Positions 25,899 through 34,300 of a stretch of 64,000 bases of DNA are shown in pieces. How positions within the stretch are numbered: the first letter of the stretch is position 1; each line of letters starts with the position of its first letter. The stretch is from Novosphingobium sp. SG751A (lineage in GTDB: Bacteria; Pseudomonadota; Alphaproteobacteria; Sphingomonadales; Sphingomonadaceae), in NCBI RefSeq assembly GCF_013149295.1, contig NZ_JABGCB010000004.1:186001-250000 (forward strand), read 5' to 3'. Below the pieces are notes generated by a model. The model did not search any database and had not been told where the DNA came from. It was given only the letters and a program-made list of their open reading frames with translations. The translations under genes and the position numbers were made by a program.

Positions 25899-27125
25899 GT
25901 GGCGGACCATTCGCAGCGGCCCCCCGCCGATCTGCTCTCAGGGCTTCGGGTTCTTGATCTGACCAATATCCTCTCCGGCCCCTATGCCACCTATCAGATG
26001 GGGCTGCTGGGGGCGGAGGTCATCAAGGTCGAGAACCCGAAGGATGGCGATCTGGCGCGCAAGCTGGGCGCTTCGCCCGCGCTCAACGCGCAGCTGATGG
26101 GCACCAGCTTCCTCGCGCAGAACGCGGGGAAGTTGTCGGTGACGGTCGATCTGAAACACCCCGAGGGCAAGGCGCTGTTCCGCGATCTGGTGGCGAGCGC
26201 CGATGTTCTGGTGGAAAATTTCCGCCCCGGCGTGATGGACCGGCTGGGCTTTGGCCATGAAGCCCTGCGCGCGGCCAATCCGGCGCTGATCTATTGCGCG
26301 ATTTCCGGCTTTGGTCAGAACGGGCCGCTGGCGGGCAATCCGGCCTATGACCAGATCGTGCAGGGCATGTCGGGGGTGATGAGTATTACCGGCGACGCCG
26401 ATACCGCGCCCTTGCGCGTGGGCTATCCGCTGTGCGACACGCTGGGCGGGATGGCGGCCGCCTTTGCGGTGGTCAGCGCGCTGGTCAAACGGGAGCGGAC
26501 GGGCGAGGGGGCCTTCATCGACCTTTCGATGCTGGACGCCACGCTGTCGGCCATGGGCTGGGCTGTGTCGAATTACCTGATCGCCGGGGTAGAGGCGCAG
26601 CCCATCGGCAATCAGAACGCGACCGCCGCGCCATCGGGCGCCTTCCGCTGCGCCGACGGGCCGATCAACATTGCCGCCAACAAGCAGGAGCAGTTCGAGA
26701 CCCTGTGCGGGTTGATCGGGCGCCCCGATCTGGCCACCGACCCGCGCTTTGCCGAGCGCGAGACGCGCAAGGCCAACCGCGCGGCGATCAATGCCGAGCT
26801 GGAGCAGGCGCTGGCCGCCAAAAGCGCGCAGGAATGGGAAAGCCTGTTCAACGCGCATGGCATTCCGGCGGGGCGCATCCTGAGCGTGCCCGAAATTCTG
26901 GCCCATCCGCAAATCGCCGCGCGCGATCTGTTGCAGGATATCGCCATGCCTGAGGCTGATTTCGGCGGTGTGCGCGTGGTGCGTGCAGGCTTCGACCTTG
27001 CCGACAGCCAGCCCGCAGCGCGTTGCCCCCCGCCATGGCTGGGCGAGCATAACGCGCGGATCTATGGCGAATTGGGCCGCGATCAGGCCGCGCTCGACCG
27101 CCTCAGGGCCGGCGGGGCGGTTTGA
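25899..27125 (+). CDS. Class III (CaiB/BaiF) CoA transferase, candidate citramalate CoA-transferase
   Basis: A 408-residue family III CoA transferase that moves CoA between carboxylic acids through a mixed anhydride on an aspartate, seen here in NPAYDQIVQGMSG. Other motifs are LSGPYATYQMGLLGAEVIKVENP and VENFRPGVMDRLGFG. It starts with GTG, with GGAG about 9 bases upstream inside the end of the hydroxylase gene. It is convergent with the iclR gene and near an HMG-CoA-lyase-family gene. In Chloroflexus a CaiB-type succinyl-CoA:D-citramalate CoA transferase works with an HMG-CoA-lyase-type R-citramalyl-CoA lyase, and that pair is reproduced here, so citramalate is the favoured substrate. Itaconate, mesaconate or other dicarboxylates are alternatives. 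Confidence 0.85.
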   Translation: MADHSQRPPADLLSGLRVLDLTNILSGPYATYQMGLLGAEVIKVENPKDGDLARKLGASPALNAQLMGTSFLAQNAGKLSVTVDLKHPEGKALFRDLVASADVLVENFRPGVMDRLGFGHEALRAANPALIYCAISGFGQNGPLAGNPAYDQIVQGMSGVMSITGDADTAPLRVGYPLCDTLGGMAAAFAVVSALVKRERTGEGAFIDLSMLDATLSAMGWAVSNYLIAGVEAQPIGNQNATAAPSGAFRCADGPINIAANKQEQFETLCGLIGRPDLATDPRFAERETRKANRAAINAELEQALAAKSAQEWESLFNAHGIPAGRILSVPEILAHPQIAARDLLQDIAMPEADFGGVRVVRAGFDLADSQPAARCPPPWLGEHNARIYGELGRDQAALDRLRAGGAV

Positions 27126-27137
27126 ACGATGGCGGCC

Positions 27138-27854
27138 TTATTCGGCGGCCAGAGGAAGGGGCAGCAGACCCGGCGCTGCCCCCAGCCGCAGCGACAGGCC
27201 AATCGCGGCCTCCACCGCCACCGGGGCCAGACGCGCGACATGTTCCGGCGTAAAGCGCAGGCTTGGGCCGGACAGGGTAATCGCCCCTTGCAGCACGCCA
27301 TTGGCGCCGAACACCGGCGCGCCGATGGCCGCCATGTCCAGATCGACATTGCCTACCGACACCACCAGCATCGCATCGCGCGTGATGGGCGCACGCAATC
27401 CGGCGTCAAATTGCAGCAAGGTGGCGCTGGCCGCGCCCTTGTTCAATTCGCGGCGCGATCCGGGGCGCACGCTGTAATCGCGCACCACATTGCTGCCATC
27501 GGCGCGGAACAGGCAGACCAGATCCTCGCCGTCGCGGATATAGAAGGTCGCGCTCTCCGAGGTGTCGGCCACCAGTTGTTCAAGCACCGGCTCGACAAAT
27601 TGGCGCAGATCGAACGAATCCTGAAACACCGAGGCGAAGGAGAGCAGGCTGGCGCCCAGTTGATAGGTGCCGTCCGCGCGCTGCCAGACAAAGCCATAGC
27701 GCTCCAGACTGCCCAGCAGGCGCAGGATCGTGCTTTTATAAAGCCCGGTGATGCGCGCGATCTCGGCCAGCGTCAGCACCGGTTTGCCGGCGCGAAAGGC
27801 TTCGAGAATGTCCAGCGCGCGATCAACCGCCGCCACCCCAGGCTTTGAATTCAT
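27138..27854 (-). CDS. IclR-family transcriptional regulator, likely regulator of the aromatic regulon
   Basis: A 238-residue IclR-type regulator. The winged helix spans about residues 8-65 (AVDRALDILEAF, then LTLAEIARITGLYKSTILRLLGSLERYGFV) and the GAF-like effector domain fills the rest (DRDG-type ESATFYIRDGEDLVCLFRADG, GAASATLLQFDAGLRA, GAPVFGANGVLQGAITLSGP). The ATG at 27854 fits the usual short N-terminus; an in-frame ATG at 27878 is possible. It is the only IclR gene in the window and lies in the middle of genes whose promoters carry matching palindromes, so it is the best candidate to bind them. IclR proteins can activate or repress; operator placement here argues for repression lifted by a pathway metabolite. 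Confidence 0.88.
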   Translation of the reverse strand: MNSKPGVAAVDRALDILEAFRAGKPVLTLAEIARITGLYKSTILRLLGSLERYGFVWQRADGTYQLGASLLSFASVFQDSFDLRQFVEPVLEQLVADTSESATFYIRDGEDLVCLFRADGSNVVRDYSVRPGSRRELNKGAASATLLQFDAGLRAPITRDAMLVVSVGNVDLDMAAIGAPVFGANGVLQGAITLSGPSLRFTPEHVARLAPVAVEAAIGLSLRLGAAPGLLPLPLAAE

Positions 27855-27868
27855 GTTCCGGTTTCGCC

Positions 27869-27923
27869 TTGCACTCATTTGTCTCGATGTTCTGTATAGC
27901 AGAACAAAGATGCGAAATGTCAA
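27869..27923. promoter_or_regulatory. iclR / lyase divergent promoter with 7-bp perfect inverted repeat
   Basis: TGTTCTG (27888-27894) and CAGAACA (27900-27906) form a perfect inverted repeat with a 5-base spacer TATAG. On the minus strand TTGACA (27923-27918) and TATACA (27898-27893, 19-base spacer) could serve iclR; on the plus strand TTGCAC (27869-27874) and TGTATA (27893-27898, 18-base spacer) could serve the lyase-aconitase pair. Both -10 boxes fall inside the repeat. Confidence 0.6.
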
Positions 27924-27967
27924 TGGCCCCGCCCAATTTTGCCCATTTCCGTTTCGGGAGAAGAAAG

Positions 27968-28930
27968 ATGACCAACCTGCCCCCCCGCGTCTTCATTAAG
28001 GAGGAAGGCCCGCGCGAAGGTTTCCAGATCGAGCGTGCGCCTATTCCCACCGCCGACAAGATCCGGCTGGTCGATGCGCTCTCCGACACCGGGGTTGGCC
28101 TTATTCAGGTGACCTCCTTTGTCCATCCGCAAAAGGTGCCGGGCATGGCCGATGCCGAAGCCGTGGTGGCGGGCATGACCCCGCGCGCGGGGGTGCGCTA
28201 CAGCGGCCTGTGGCTGAACCAGCGCGGGCTGGAACGGGCGATTGCCACCGGCCGTCTCTATCTGGAAGGCAAGCTGACGCTTTATGCATCCAACGTCTTC
28301 CTCAAGCGCAATCAGAACCGCACGCCCGAGCAACAGCGCGAGGCCCAGCCAGCCCTGATCGCCATGTATCAGGCCCATGGCATCCCGGTGCGCACCGGCT
28401 TTGTTACCGCCGCCTTTGGCTGCAATTTCGAAGGCGATGTAGATCCGGCTCGCGTGGTGGGGCTGGTGGGCGACATGCTTTCCATCGCCGCCGATCATGG
28501 CGAGAACCTGAGCCTGATGGGCCTTGGCGACACGATGGCATGGGCCACGCCCGAGCGCATCCGCCGGGTGGTGGGTGCGGTGCGGGCAAAATGGCCCGAT
28601 CTCGAACTCTCTCTCCATCTGCATGACACGCGCGGGTTGGGGATCGCCAATGCGATGGCGGGGCTGGAGATGGGTGTGCGCCATTATGATGCGGCGGTGG
28701 GCGGGCTGGGCGGATGCCCCTTTGCCGCCCATGGCGGGGCGGCGGGCAATATCGCCACCGAGGATTTCGTGTTCCTGTGCGAGGAACTGGGTATCGAGAC
28801 CGGGATCGATCTGGAAAAGCTGGCGGAATGCGCGCGGCTTGCCGAAAACATCGTGGGTCATCCCTTGCCGGGCAAGATCAAGACCGGGGGCAGCCTGCGC
28901 AGGCTGCGCGCCCGGATGGCGGCGGCCTGA
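27968..28930 (+). CDS. HMG-CoA lyase-family enzyme, candidate citramalyl-CoA lyase
   Basis: A 320-residue TIM-barrel lyase of the 3-hydroxy-3-methylglutaryl-CoA lyase family. Metal and catalytic motifs are the first strand EEGPREGFQIER, SFVHPQKVPGMADAE, the metal pair in SLHLHDTRGLGIANAM and the mobile-loop cysteine in VGGLGGCPFAAHGGAAGN. The usual RDGLQ at the first strand is REGFQ here, an Asp to Glu change at the metal-binding acid. The start at 27968 has GGGAG with 7-base spacing. Next to a CaiB transferase gene and coupled to an aconitase gene, it probably cleaves citramalyl-CoA to pyruvate and acetyl-CoA. A normal HMG-CoA lyase role in leucine breakdown is less likely, as no leucine genes are present. 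Confidence 0.85.
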   Translation: MTNLPPRVFIKEEGPREGFQIERAPIPTADKIRLVDALSDTGVGLIQVTSFVHPQKVPGMADAEAVVAGMTPRAGVRYSGLWLNQRGLERAIATGRLYLEGKLTLYASNVFLKRNQNRTPEQQREAQPALIAMYQAHGIPVRTGFVTAAFGCNFEGDVDPARVVGLVGDMLSIAADHGENLSLMGLGDTMAWATPERIRRVVGAVRAKWPDLELSLHLHDTRGLGIANAMAGLEMGVRHYDAAVGGLGGCPFAAHGGAAGNIATEDFVFLCEELGIETGIDLEKLAECARLAENIVGHPLPGKIKTGGSLRRLRARMAAA

Positions 28931-28934
28931 TCCC

Positions 28935-31385
28935 ATGCTGTCGCGTCTGAATGCGGCGGACCGTGCGGCACTGGCCGCCTTGCCGCGCTCGCTGGGCATC
29001 CTGCTGGAAAACATTCTGGCCCATGAGACCGATCCCGCGCCCTATATCGCCCATTTTCGTCAATGGCTTGATCATGGCGCGGTGGAGGCGGAAATCCCCT
29101 TTCGCCCCTCGCGCATATTGATGCAGGACACGGCGGGGGTTGCCGCACTGGCCGATCTGGCGGCGCTCCGTGATCATGCTGCCGCGCATGGTTTTGCCCC
29201 GGAAACGGTCGATGCCGCCATCCCCATCGATCTGGTGATCGACCATTCGGTCCATGTCGATCACAGCGGCTCGCCCGATGCTGCCGCGCGCAATTTGGCG
29301 CTGGAATATGCCCGCAACGGCGAACGCTACCGGTTCTTCAAATGGGCCGAGCGCGCCTTTGACCGGCTGAATATCGTGCCGCCGGGACAAGGCATTTGCC
29401 ATCAAATCAATCTTGAGCGGCTGACCAGCGGTTGCGTCCGCCGCGAGGGCCGATGGATGGCCGAAACCGTGATCGGCACCGACAGCCACACTACGATGGT
29501 CAATGCGCTGGGCGTGCTGGGCTGGGGCGTGGGCGGGATCGAGGCGGAGCTGGCCGCGCTGGGCGCGCCGGTGCCGATTGCCCTGCCGCGCGTGGTTGAG
29601 GTGCGATTGGAAGGGCGATTGGCGCCGGGTGTGACGGCCACCGATGCCGCGCTGTTCATCACCGCCCATTTACGTCGCGCCGATGTGGTGGATCAGATCG
29701 TCGAATTTTCCGGCCCCGCGTTCGATCATCTGACGCTGCCCGACCGGGCGGCGGTGGCCAATATGTGCCCCGAATATGGCGCCACCGCCGCGCTGTTCCC
29801 GGTGGATGAGGCCACGCTTGCCTATATGGCGGCGATGGGGCGCCCGGTGGATGATTATGAGGCCTATGCGCGCCAGACCGGATTGTGGCGCGACGCCGGC
29901 CCGCCCCGGCTCTATTCGCGGCGCCTGATCCTCGATCTGGGCGTGGTGGAGCCGGTGATGGCCGGGCCCAGCAGGCCGCAACAGATCGTCCCTCTCGCAG
30001 CGGTCCCGGACAATCTGCGTAAGTCTTTCCCGCAGGAGGATGATGCCCTGATCGCCATTGCCGCCATTACCAGTTGCACCAACACCGCCAATCCCGCGCT
30101 GATGGTGGCCGCGGGCCTGATCGCGCAAAGGGCAGTGGCGCGCGGCCTGTCGGTGCCGCCATGGGTCAAAACCTCGCTGGCCCCCGGATCGCCGCGCATC
30201 GCGGCCATGCTGGAGCATGCCGGATTGCAGGAAAGCCTTGATGCGCTGGGCTTTCATCTGGTGGGCTTTGGCTGCACCACATGCGTCGGCAATTCGGGCG
30301 ATCTTAAACCTGAGGCGGGGAAGGGGCTGTTGGCGGCGATCCTGTCGGGCAATCGCAATTTTGAAAACCGCATCCATCCCGCCATCCGGGCCAATTACCT
30401 TGCCTCGCCCCCGTTGGTGGTGGCCGCTGCGCTTGCCGGGCGGATGGGCGTCAATCTGGCGCAGGATGCCTTGGGCGCGGATCGCAATGGCCTGTCCGTG
30501 TTTCTGCGTGATCTCTGGCCCGATGCGGCGGAGGTGACGGAGATTCTGCAAGGCCTGCCCGATAGGATGGAGATGCCATCAGCGGATCGGACATGGGCCG
30601 ACCTTGAAGCTCCTGATGGCGCGCAATTCCCGTGGACCCTGGCCTCGACCATGGTCCTGCCCCCGCCCTTTTTCGCGCGTGCGGCGCAGGGGTTGACGGG
30701 TGATCTGCTTGGCGCGCGGGCGCTGCTGGTGCTGGGCGACAATGTAACCACCGATCATATCTCGCCCATCGGCAGGATCGCAGCCTCGTCGCCCGCCGCC
30801 GCATGGCTGCGCGCGCATGGACAGGGCAATCCGGGCAGCTATGGCGAGCGGCGCGCCAATGACCGCGTGATGCTGCGCGGGACTTTCGACAATGCGCGGC
30901 TGGTCAACCATCTGGCGGGCGGGCCGGGCAATCGGGCGCTGGGGCCGGATGGTGTGGAGAAGTCCGTGTTCGAGGCGGCGCAGGCCTTTGCTGCGCAGGG
31001 CATCCCGCTGCTGGTCTTTGCCGGGGAGCGTTACGGCACCGGATCGGCGCGCGACTGGGCGGCCAAGGGAACCGCGCTGCTGGGCATAGGCGCGGTGATC
31101 GCGCGCAGCTTTGAACGCATCCACCGCGCCAATCTGGTGGCGATGGGTGTGCTGCCGGTGGTGTGGGATCAGGATGCGGCGGTGCTGGTTCGCGCCGACA
31201 GTCGGATCGCGATCCTTGGCATCGAAGGGCTGAGTCCGGATCAGCGCGATCTGATTATCGAAATCAACACGCCGGGCGAAGGGACGCGCCGCTTTCTCGC
31301 GCGGGCCGATGTAGGCTCGGCGGGACAGATAGCGCTGCTGCGCGAGGGCGGTCTGTTCGCGCGATTCGCGCGGCGTTTCGGTTGA
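28935..31385 (+). CDS. AcnA-type aconitase family hydro-lyase, candidate citraconate hydratase
   Basis: An 816-residue [4Fe-4S] hydro-lyase of the AcnA/IRP type. Cluster cysteines are in AAITSCTNTANP and GFGCTTCVGNSGDL; substrate motifs are VIGTDSHTTMVNALGVLGWGVGG, DNVTTDHISPIGRI and GERYGTGSARDWAAKG in the swivel domain. It is about 70 residues shorter than standard AcnA, mainly at the N-terminus and in loops. The ATG at 28935 lies 4 bases after the lyase stop, so the two are one transcription unit. In this setting, hydration of citraconate to citramalate is more useful to the cell than citrate isomerisation. An ordinary or methylcitrate-type aconitase is the alternative. Confidence 0.85.
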   Translation: MLSRLNAADRAALAALPRSLGILLENILAHETDPAPYIAHFRQWLDHGAVEAEIPFRPSRILMQDTAGVAALADLAALRDHAAAHGFAPETVDAAIPIDLVIDHSVHVDHSGSPDAAARNLALEYARNGERYRFFKWAERAFDRLNIVPPGQGICHQINLERLTSGCVRREGRWMAETVIGTDSHTTMVNALGVLGWGVGGIEAELAALGAPVPIALPRVVEVRLEGRLAPGVTATDAALFITAHLRRADVVDQIVEFSGPAFDHLTLPDRAAVANMCPEYGATAALFPVDEATLAYMAAMGRPVDDYEAYARQTGLWRDAGPPRLYSRRLILDLGVVEPVMAGPSRPQQIVPLAAVPDNLRKSFPQEDDALIAIAAITSCTNTANPALMVAAGLIAQRAVARGLSVPPWVKTSLAPGSPRIAAMLEHAGLQESLDALGFHLVGFGCTTCVGNSGDLKPEAGKGLLAAILSGNRNFENRIHPAIRANYLASPPLVVAAALAGRMGVNLAQDALGADRNGLSVFLRDLWPDAAEVTEILQGLPDRMEMPSADRTWADLEAPDGAQFPWTLASTMVLPPPFFARAAQGLTGDLLGARALLVLGDNVTTDHISPIGRIAASSPAAAWLRAHGQGNPGSYGERRANDRVMLRGTFDNARLVNHLAGGPGNRALGPDGVEKSVFEAAQAFAAQGIPLLVFAGERYGTGSARDWAAKGTALLGIGAVIARSFERIHRANLVAMGVLPVVWDQDAAVLVRADSRIAILGIEGLSPDQRDLIIEINTPGEGTRRFLARADVGSAGQIALLREGGLFARFARRFG

Positions 31386-31390
31386 TGGAT

Positions 31391-31424
31391 ACGTTGCCGG
31401 GCAGGTAGTCCCTCCCGGCAACGT
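31391..31424. terminator. Hairpin between convergent aconitase and aldehyde dehydrogenase genes
   Basis: ACGTTGCCGGG (31391-31401) pairs perfectly with CCCGGCAACGT (31414-31424), 12-base loop. There is no T-run, so its strength as a terminator is uncertain. Confidence 0.5.
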
Positions 31425-31430
31425 CCTGCC

Positions 31431-32861
31431 TCATCCCTCGTGGATGGTCTTGGTAACGAGGCAAGCCTGCAAGCCCTCCGGCCCGTCCTCATGGCCATGG
31501 CCCGACCATTTGACCCCGCCAAAGGGCGCATCGGCCGCGCCGATGGTGGTCGTGTTGATCGCCAGCATCCCGGTTTCCAACTCGGCGGCCAGACGGCGCT
31601 GGCGGCGATAGTCCTGAGTCCAGGCATAGGCGGCAAGGCCATAGGGCAGACGGTTGGCCTCGGCGATCATCGCCGCCTCATCGGCATAACGGTTGATCAG
31701 CGCGACCGGGCCAAAGGGCTCCTCCTGCATGATTTCCGCGTCCAGCGGCGTGTCGGCCAGCACGGTGGGGGCAAAGAAGCAGCCCTGATTGCCGATCCTT
31801 GCCCCGCCGGTCATCAACCGCCCGCCGCGCGCAATCGCATCGGCCACCAGCTTTTCCATCGCTTCGGGGCGGCGCGGATTGGCCATCGGCCCCATTTGCA
31901 CGCCATCCTGCCAACCCGGCCCGACCGGAATCGCCGCGGCCCTTTGCGCGAAACCGGCGACAAAGTGGTCATAGATCGCATCCTCGACGATAAAACGCGT
32001 GGGCGCGACGCAGACTTGCCCTGCATTGCGAAATTTATGAGGCACCACCTTGTCGAGGACTTCTTCCAGATCGACATCGCCAAAGACCAGCACCGGCCCA
32101 TGCCCGCCCAGTTCCATCGTCGTCCGCTTCAGATCATTGGCGGCCAGTTTCATCAGATGTTTGCCGATGGCGGTCGATCCGGTGAAGCTGAGCTTGCGGA
32201 TAACGGGCGATGCGAGGAGATAGTCGGACACCTGCGCCGGATCTCCAAACACCGCCTGCGCCACATCGCCAGGCAGGCCCGCATCATAAAGGCATTGCAG
32301 CACGCCCAGCGCCGAGGCAGGCGTTTCTTCGGCAGCTTTCAGAATGACGCTGCAACCGGCTGCAATCGGCGCGGCCAGTTTGCGCCCCGGATTGCCCAGC
32401 GGAAAATTCCACGGAGCAAACGCGGCCACCGGCCCTACGGGTTCATGCGCTACGGTCGAGCGCATGCCGGCGGGGCGCACCAGTTGGCGGCCATAGAGGC
32501 GATGCACCTCGCCCGCGTAGAAGCGGAAGAGTTCGACATTCATCATCACCTCAACCCGGGCTTCGGCCAATGTCTTGCCCTGTTCCTGCGTTGCGACCCA
32601 TGCCAGCGCCTCTTTGCGCTCCAGCATGAGGGCGGCGGCCCCTTGCAGCACATCGGCGCGTTGCGCCGCGCTGGAATGCCGCCACAGGGCAAAGCCACGC
32701 GCGGCGGCCTCCAGCGCGCGATCAAGATCGGCGGTGTCGGCAAGGGGCAATTGGCCCAGCGCCTCGCCGGTGGCGGGGTTGCGGACGGTGAAGGTCGCGC
32801 GATGGTCGATGCCGACCCTCTGTCCGGCGATGACCATGGCGAGTTCGGGGTAATGGGGCAT
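31431..32861 (-). CDS. Aldehyde dehydrogenase, succinate-semialdehyde dehydrogenase-like
   Basis: A 476-residue NAD(P)-dependent aldehyde dehydrogenase of the GabD-like branch: AFAPWNFPLGNPGRKLAAPIAAGCSVILKAAEE, the general base in TTMELGGHGPVLVFGDVDLEE, and the catalytic cysteine in FRNAGQVCVAPTRFIVED. It follows another aldehyde dehydrogenase gene on the minus strand after 38 bases and would be co-transcribed. The ATG at 32861 is preceded by GAGG. The context suggests an aromatic or short dicarboxylic semialdehyde substrate, but this cannot be fixed from sequence. Confidence 0.88.
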   Translation of the reverse strand: MPHYPELAMVIAGQRVGIDHRATFTVRNPATGEALGQLPLADTADLDRALEAAARGFALWRHSSAAQRADVLQGAAALMLERKEALAWVATQEQGKTLAEARVEVMMNVELFRFYAGEVHRLYGRQLVRPAGMRSTVAHEPVGPVAAFAPWNFPLGNPGRKLAAPIAAGCSVILKAAEETPASALGVLQCLYDAGLPGDVAQAVFGDPAQVSDYLLASPVIRKLSFTGSTAIGKHLMKLAANDLKRTTMELGGHGPVLVFGDVDLEEVLDKVVPHKFRNAGQVCVAPTRFIVEDAIYDHFVAGFAQRAAAIPVGPGWQDGVQMGPMANPRRPEAMEKLVADAIARGGRLMTGGARIGNQGCFFAPTVLADTPLDAEIMQEEPFGPVALINRYADEAAMIAEANRLPYGLAAYAWTQDYRRQRRLAAELETGMLAINTTTIGAADAPFGGVKWSGHGHEDGPEGLQACLVTKTIHEG

Positions 32862-32899
32862 GGAATCCTCTGATTTTGTTTTGAATATGATGCGGGCGG

Positions 32900-34300
32900 T
32901 CAGATGGGGAAATGCCCGTCTTGCGTTTCGACGGTGATCCAGCGCGTTTCGGTGAAGCTGTCGATGCCCTGACGACCGCCGAAGCGGCCGTAGCCCGAAG
33001 CGCCGACGCCCCCGAAGGGCATTTGGGCCTCGTCATGGACGGTCGGGCCGTTGACGTGGCAGATGCCGCTCTTGATCTGCTTGGCAAGGCGCAGGCCCTT
33101 GGCGATGTCCTTGGTGAAGACCGCAGCAGACAGGCCATATTCGGTGTCATTGGCCAGTTCGATCGCGTGCGCTTCGTCGCGCGCGCGGATGATGCCGACC
33201 ACCGGGCCAAAGCTTTCATCGCGGAACAGCTTCATGTCCGGCGTCACCTTGTCCACCAGATGCGCGGGCATGACGACGTTGAGCGTGGTTTCCCCGCCCG
33301 TCAGCAGTTCAGCACCCTTGGCTACCGCATCATCGACCAGCGACAGGCAATGCGCCACCGTCTTGGCATCGACCACCCCGCCCAGCGGCGTGTTGCCCAG
33401 ACGCGGATCGCCCGCCGTCAGGGTCTTGACCTTGGCGGCGAATTTCGCAGCGAAAACATCGGCAACGGCTTCGACCACGATGATCCGCTCGGTGCTCATG
33501 CAGATCTGGCCCTGGTTCATATAGGCGCCGAACGCTGCCGCCTTGACCGCCTCGTCCAGATCAGCGTCAGCGCAGATCACCAAAGGCGCCTTGCCGCCCA
33601 GTTCGAGCAGGCAGGGCTTCAACTGCTGCGCCGCGCGGGTGGCGATGATGCGGCCGACCGCCGTGCTGCCGGTGAAATTGATGCGCTTGACCTCGGGCGC
33701 GTCGATCAGTGCGCCCACCACATCGGCGGCGTCCGCAGGTGCGTTGGTCACGACATTGACCACGCCCTCGGGGAAACCGGCCTCGGCAAAAGCCTCGATG
33801 ATCAGCGCATGGGTGCGCGGGCATTGCTCGGAAGCCTTCAGGATCACCGCATTGCCGCAAGCCAAAGGCGTTGCAATTGCGCGCACGCCAAGGATGATCG
33901 GCGCATTCCAAGGCGCAATGCCAAGGATCACGCCCACCGGCTCACGCAGCGCCATGGCAAGGCAGCCGGGCTTGTCCGAGGGGATCACTTCGCCCGAAAT
34001 CTGGGTGGTCAGGCTGGCCGCTTCACGCACCATCGACACGGCCAGGCCAAGGTTAAACATCGCCCAACCGGCGGTCGCGCCGATCTCGCCCATCATCGCG
34101 GCGACGAAATCGTCCTTCTTGGCCGCCAGTGCGTCCGCCGCCTTCTGCAACACCGCGCGGCGGGCATTCGGGCCCATGGCGCCCCAAGCAGGCTGCGCCG
34201 CCGCAGCACGCGCCGCAATCGCCGCCATATCGCCCGCCTGCATCGCCACCGCCGACGAGGCTACATCGCCCGTCATCGGGTTCAATCGTGTGAAGTTCAT
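32900..34300 (-). CDS. Aromatic aldehyde dehydrogenase (vanillin/salicylaldehyde dehydrogenase-like)
   Basis: A 466-residue aldehyde dehydrogenase closest in look to bacterial vanillin and salicylaldehyde dehydrogenases: GVILGIAPWNAPIILGVRAIATPLACGNAVILKASEQCP, the general base LLELGGKAPLVICADADLDEA, the catalytic cysteine in MNQGQICMSTERIIV and the C-terminal HDEAQMPFGGVGASGYGRFGG. It has AGAGG before the ATG and a regulon palindrome about 75 bases upstream. It is well placed to oxidise the aldehydes released by the stilbene dioxygenase and alkylphenol enzymes. It is not very similar to its two neighbours at 7.1 kb and 31.4 kb. Confidence 0.9.
   Translation of the reverse strand: MNFTRLNPMTGDVASSAVAMQAGDMAAIAARAAAAQPAWGAMGPNARRAVLQKAADALAAKKDDFVAAMMGEIGATAGWAMFNLGLAVSMVREAASLTTQISGEVIPSDKPGCLAMALREPVGVILGIAPWNAPIILGVRAIATPLACGNAVILKASEQCPRTHALIIEAFAEAGFPEGVVNVVTNAPADAADVVGALIDAPEVKRINFTGSTAVGRIIATRAAQQLKPCLLELGGKAPLVICADADLDEAVKAAAFGAYMNQGQICMSTERIIVVEAVADVFAAKFAAKVKTLTAGDPRLGNTPLGGVVDAKTVAHCLSLVDDAVAKGAELLTGGETTLNVVMPAHLVDKVTPDMKLFRDESFGPVVGIIRARDEAHAIELANDTEYGLSAAVFTKDIAKGLRLAKQIKSGICHVNGPTVHDEAQMPFGGVGASGYGRFGGRQGIDSFTETRWITVETQDGHFPI

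Noticed and set aside
31431..34300. Tandem aldehyde dehydrogenases as a recent duplication
   Set aside because: The two proteins belong to different branches (GabD-like and vanillin/salicylaldehyde-like), with different active-site surroundings (NAGQVC and NQGQIC).
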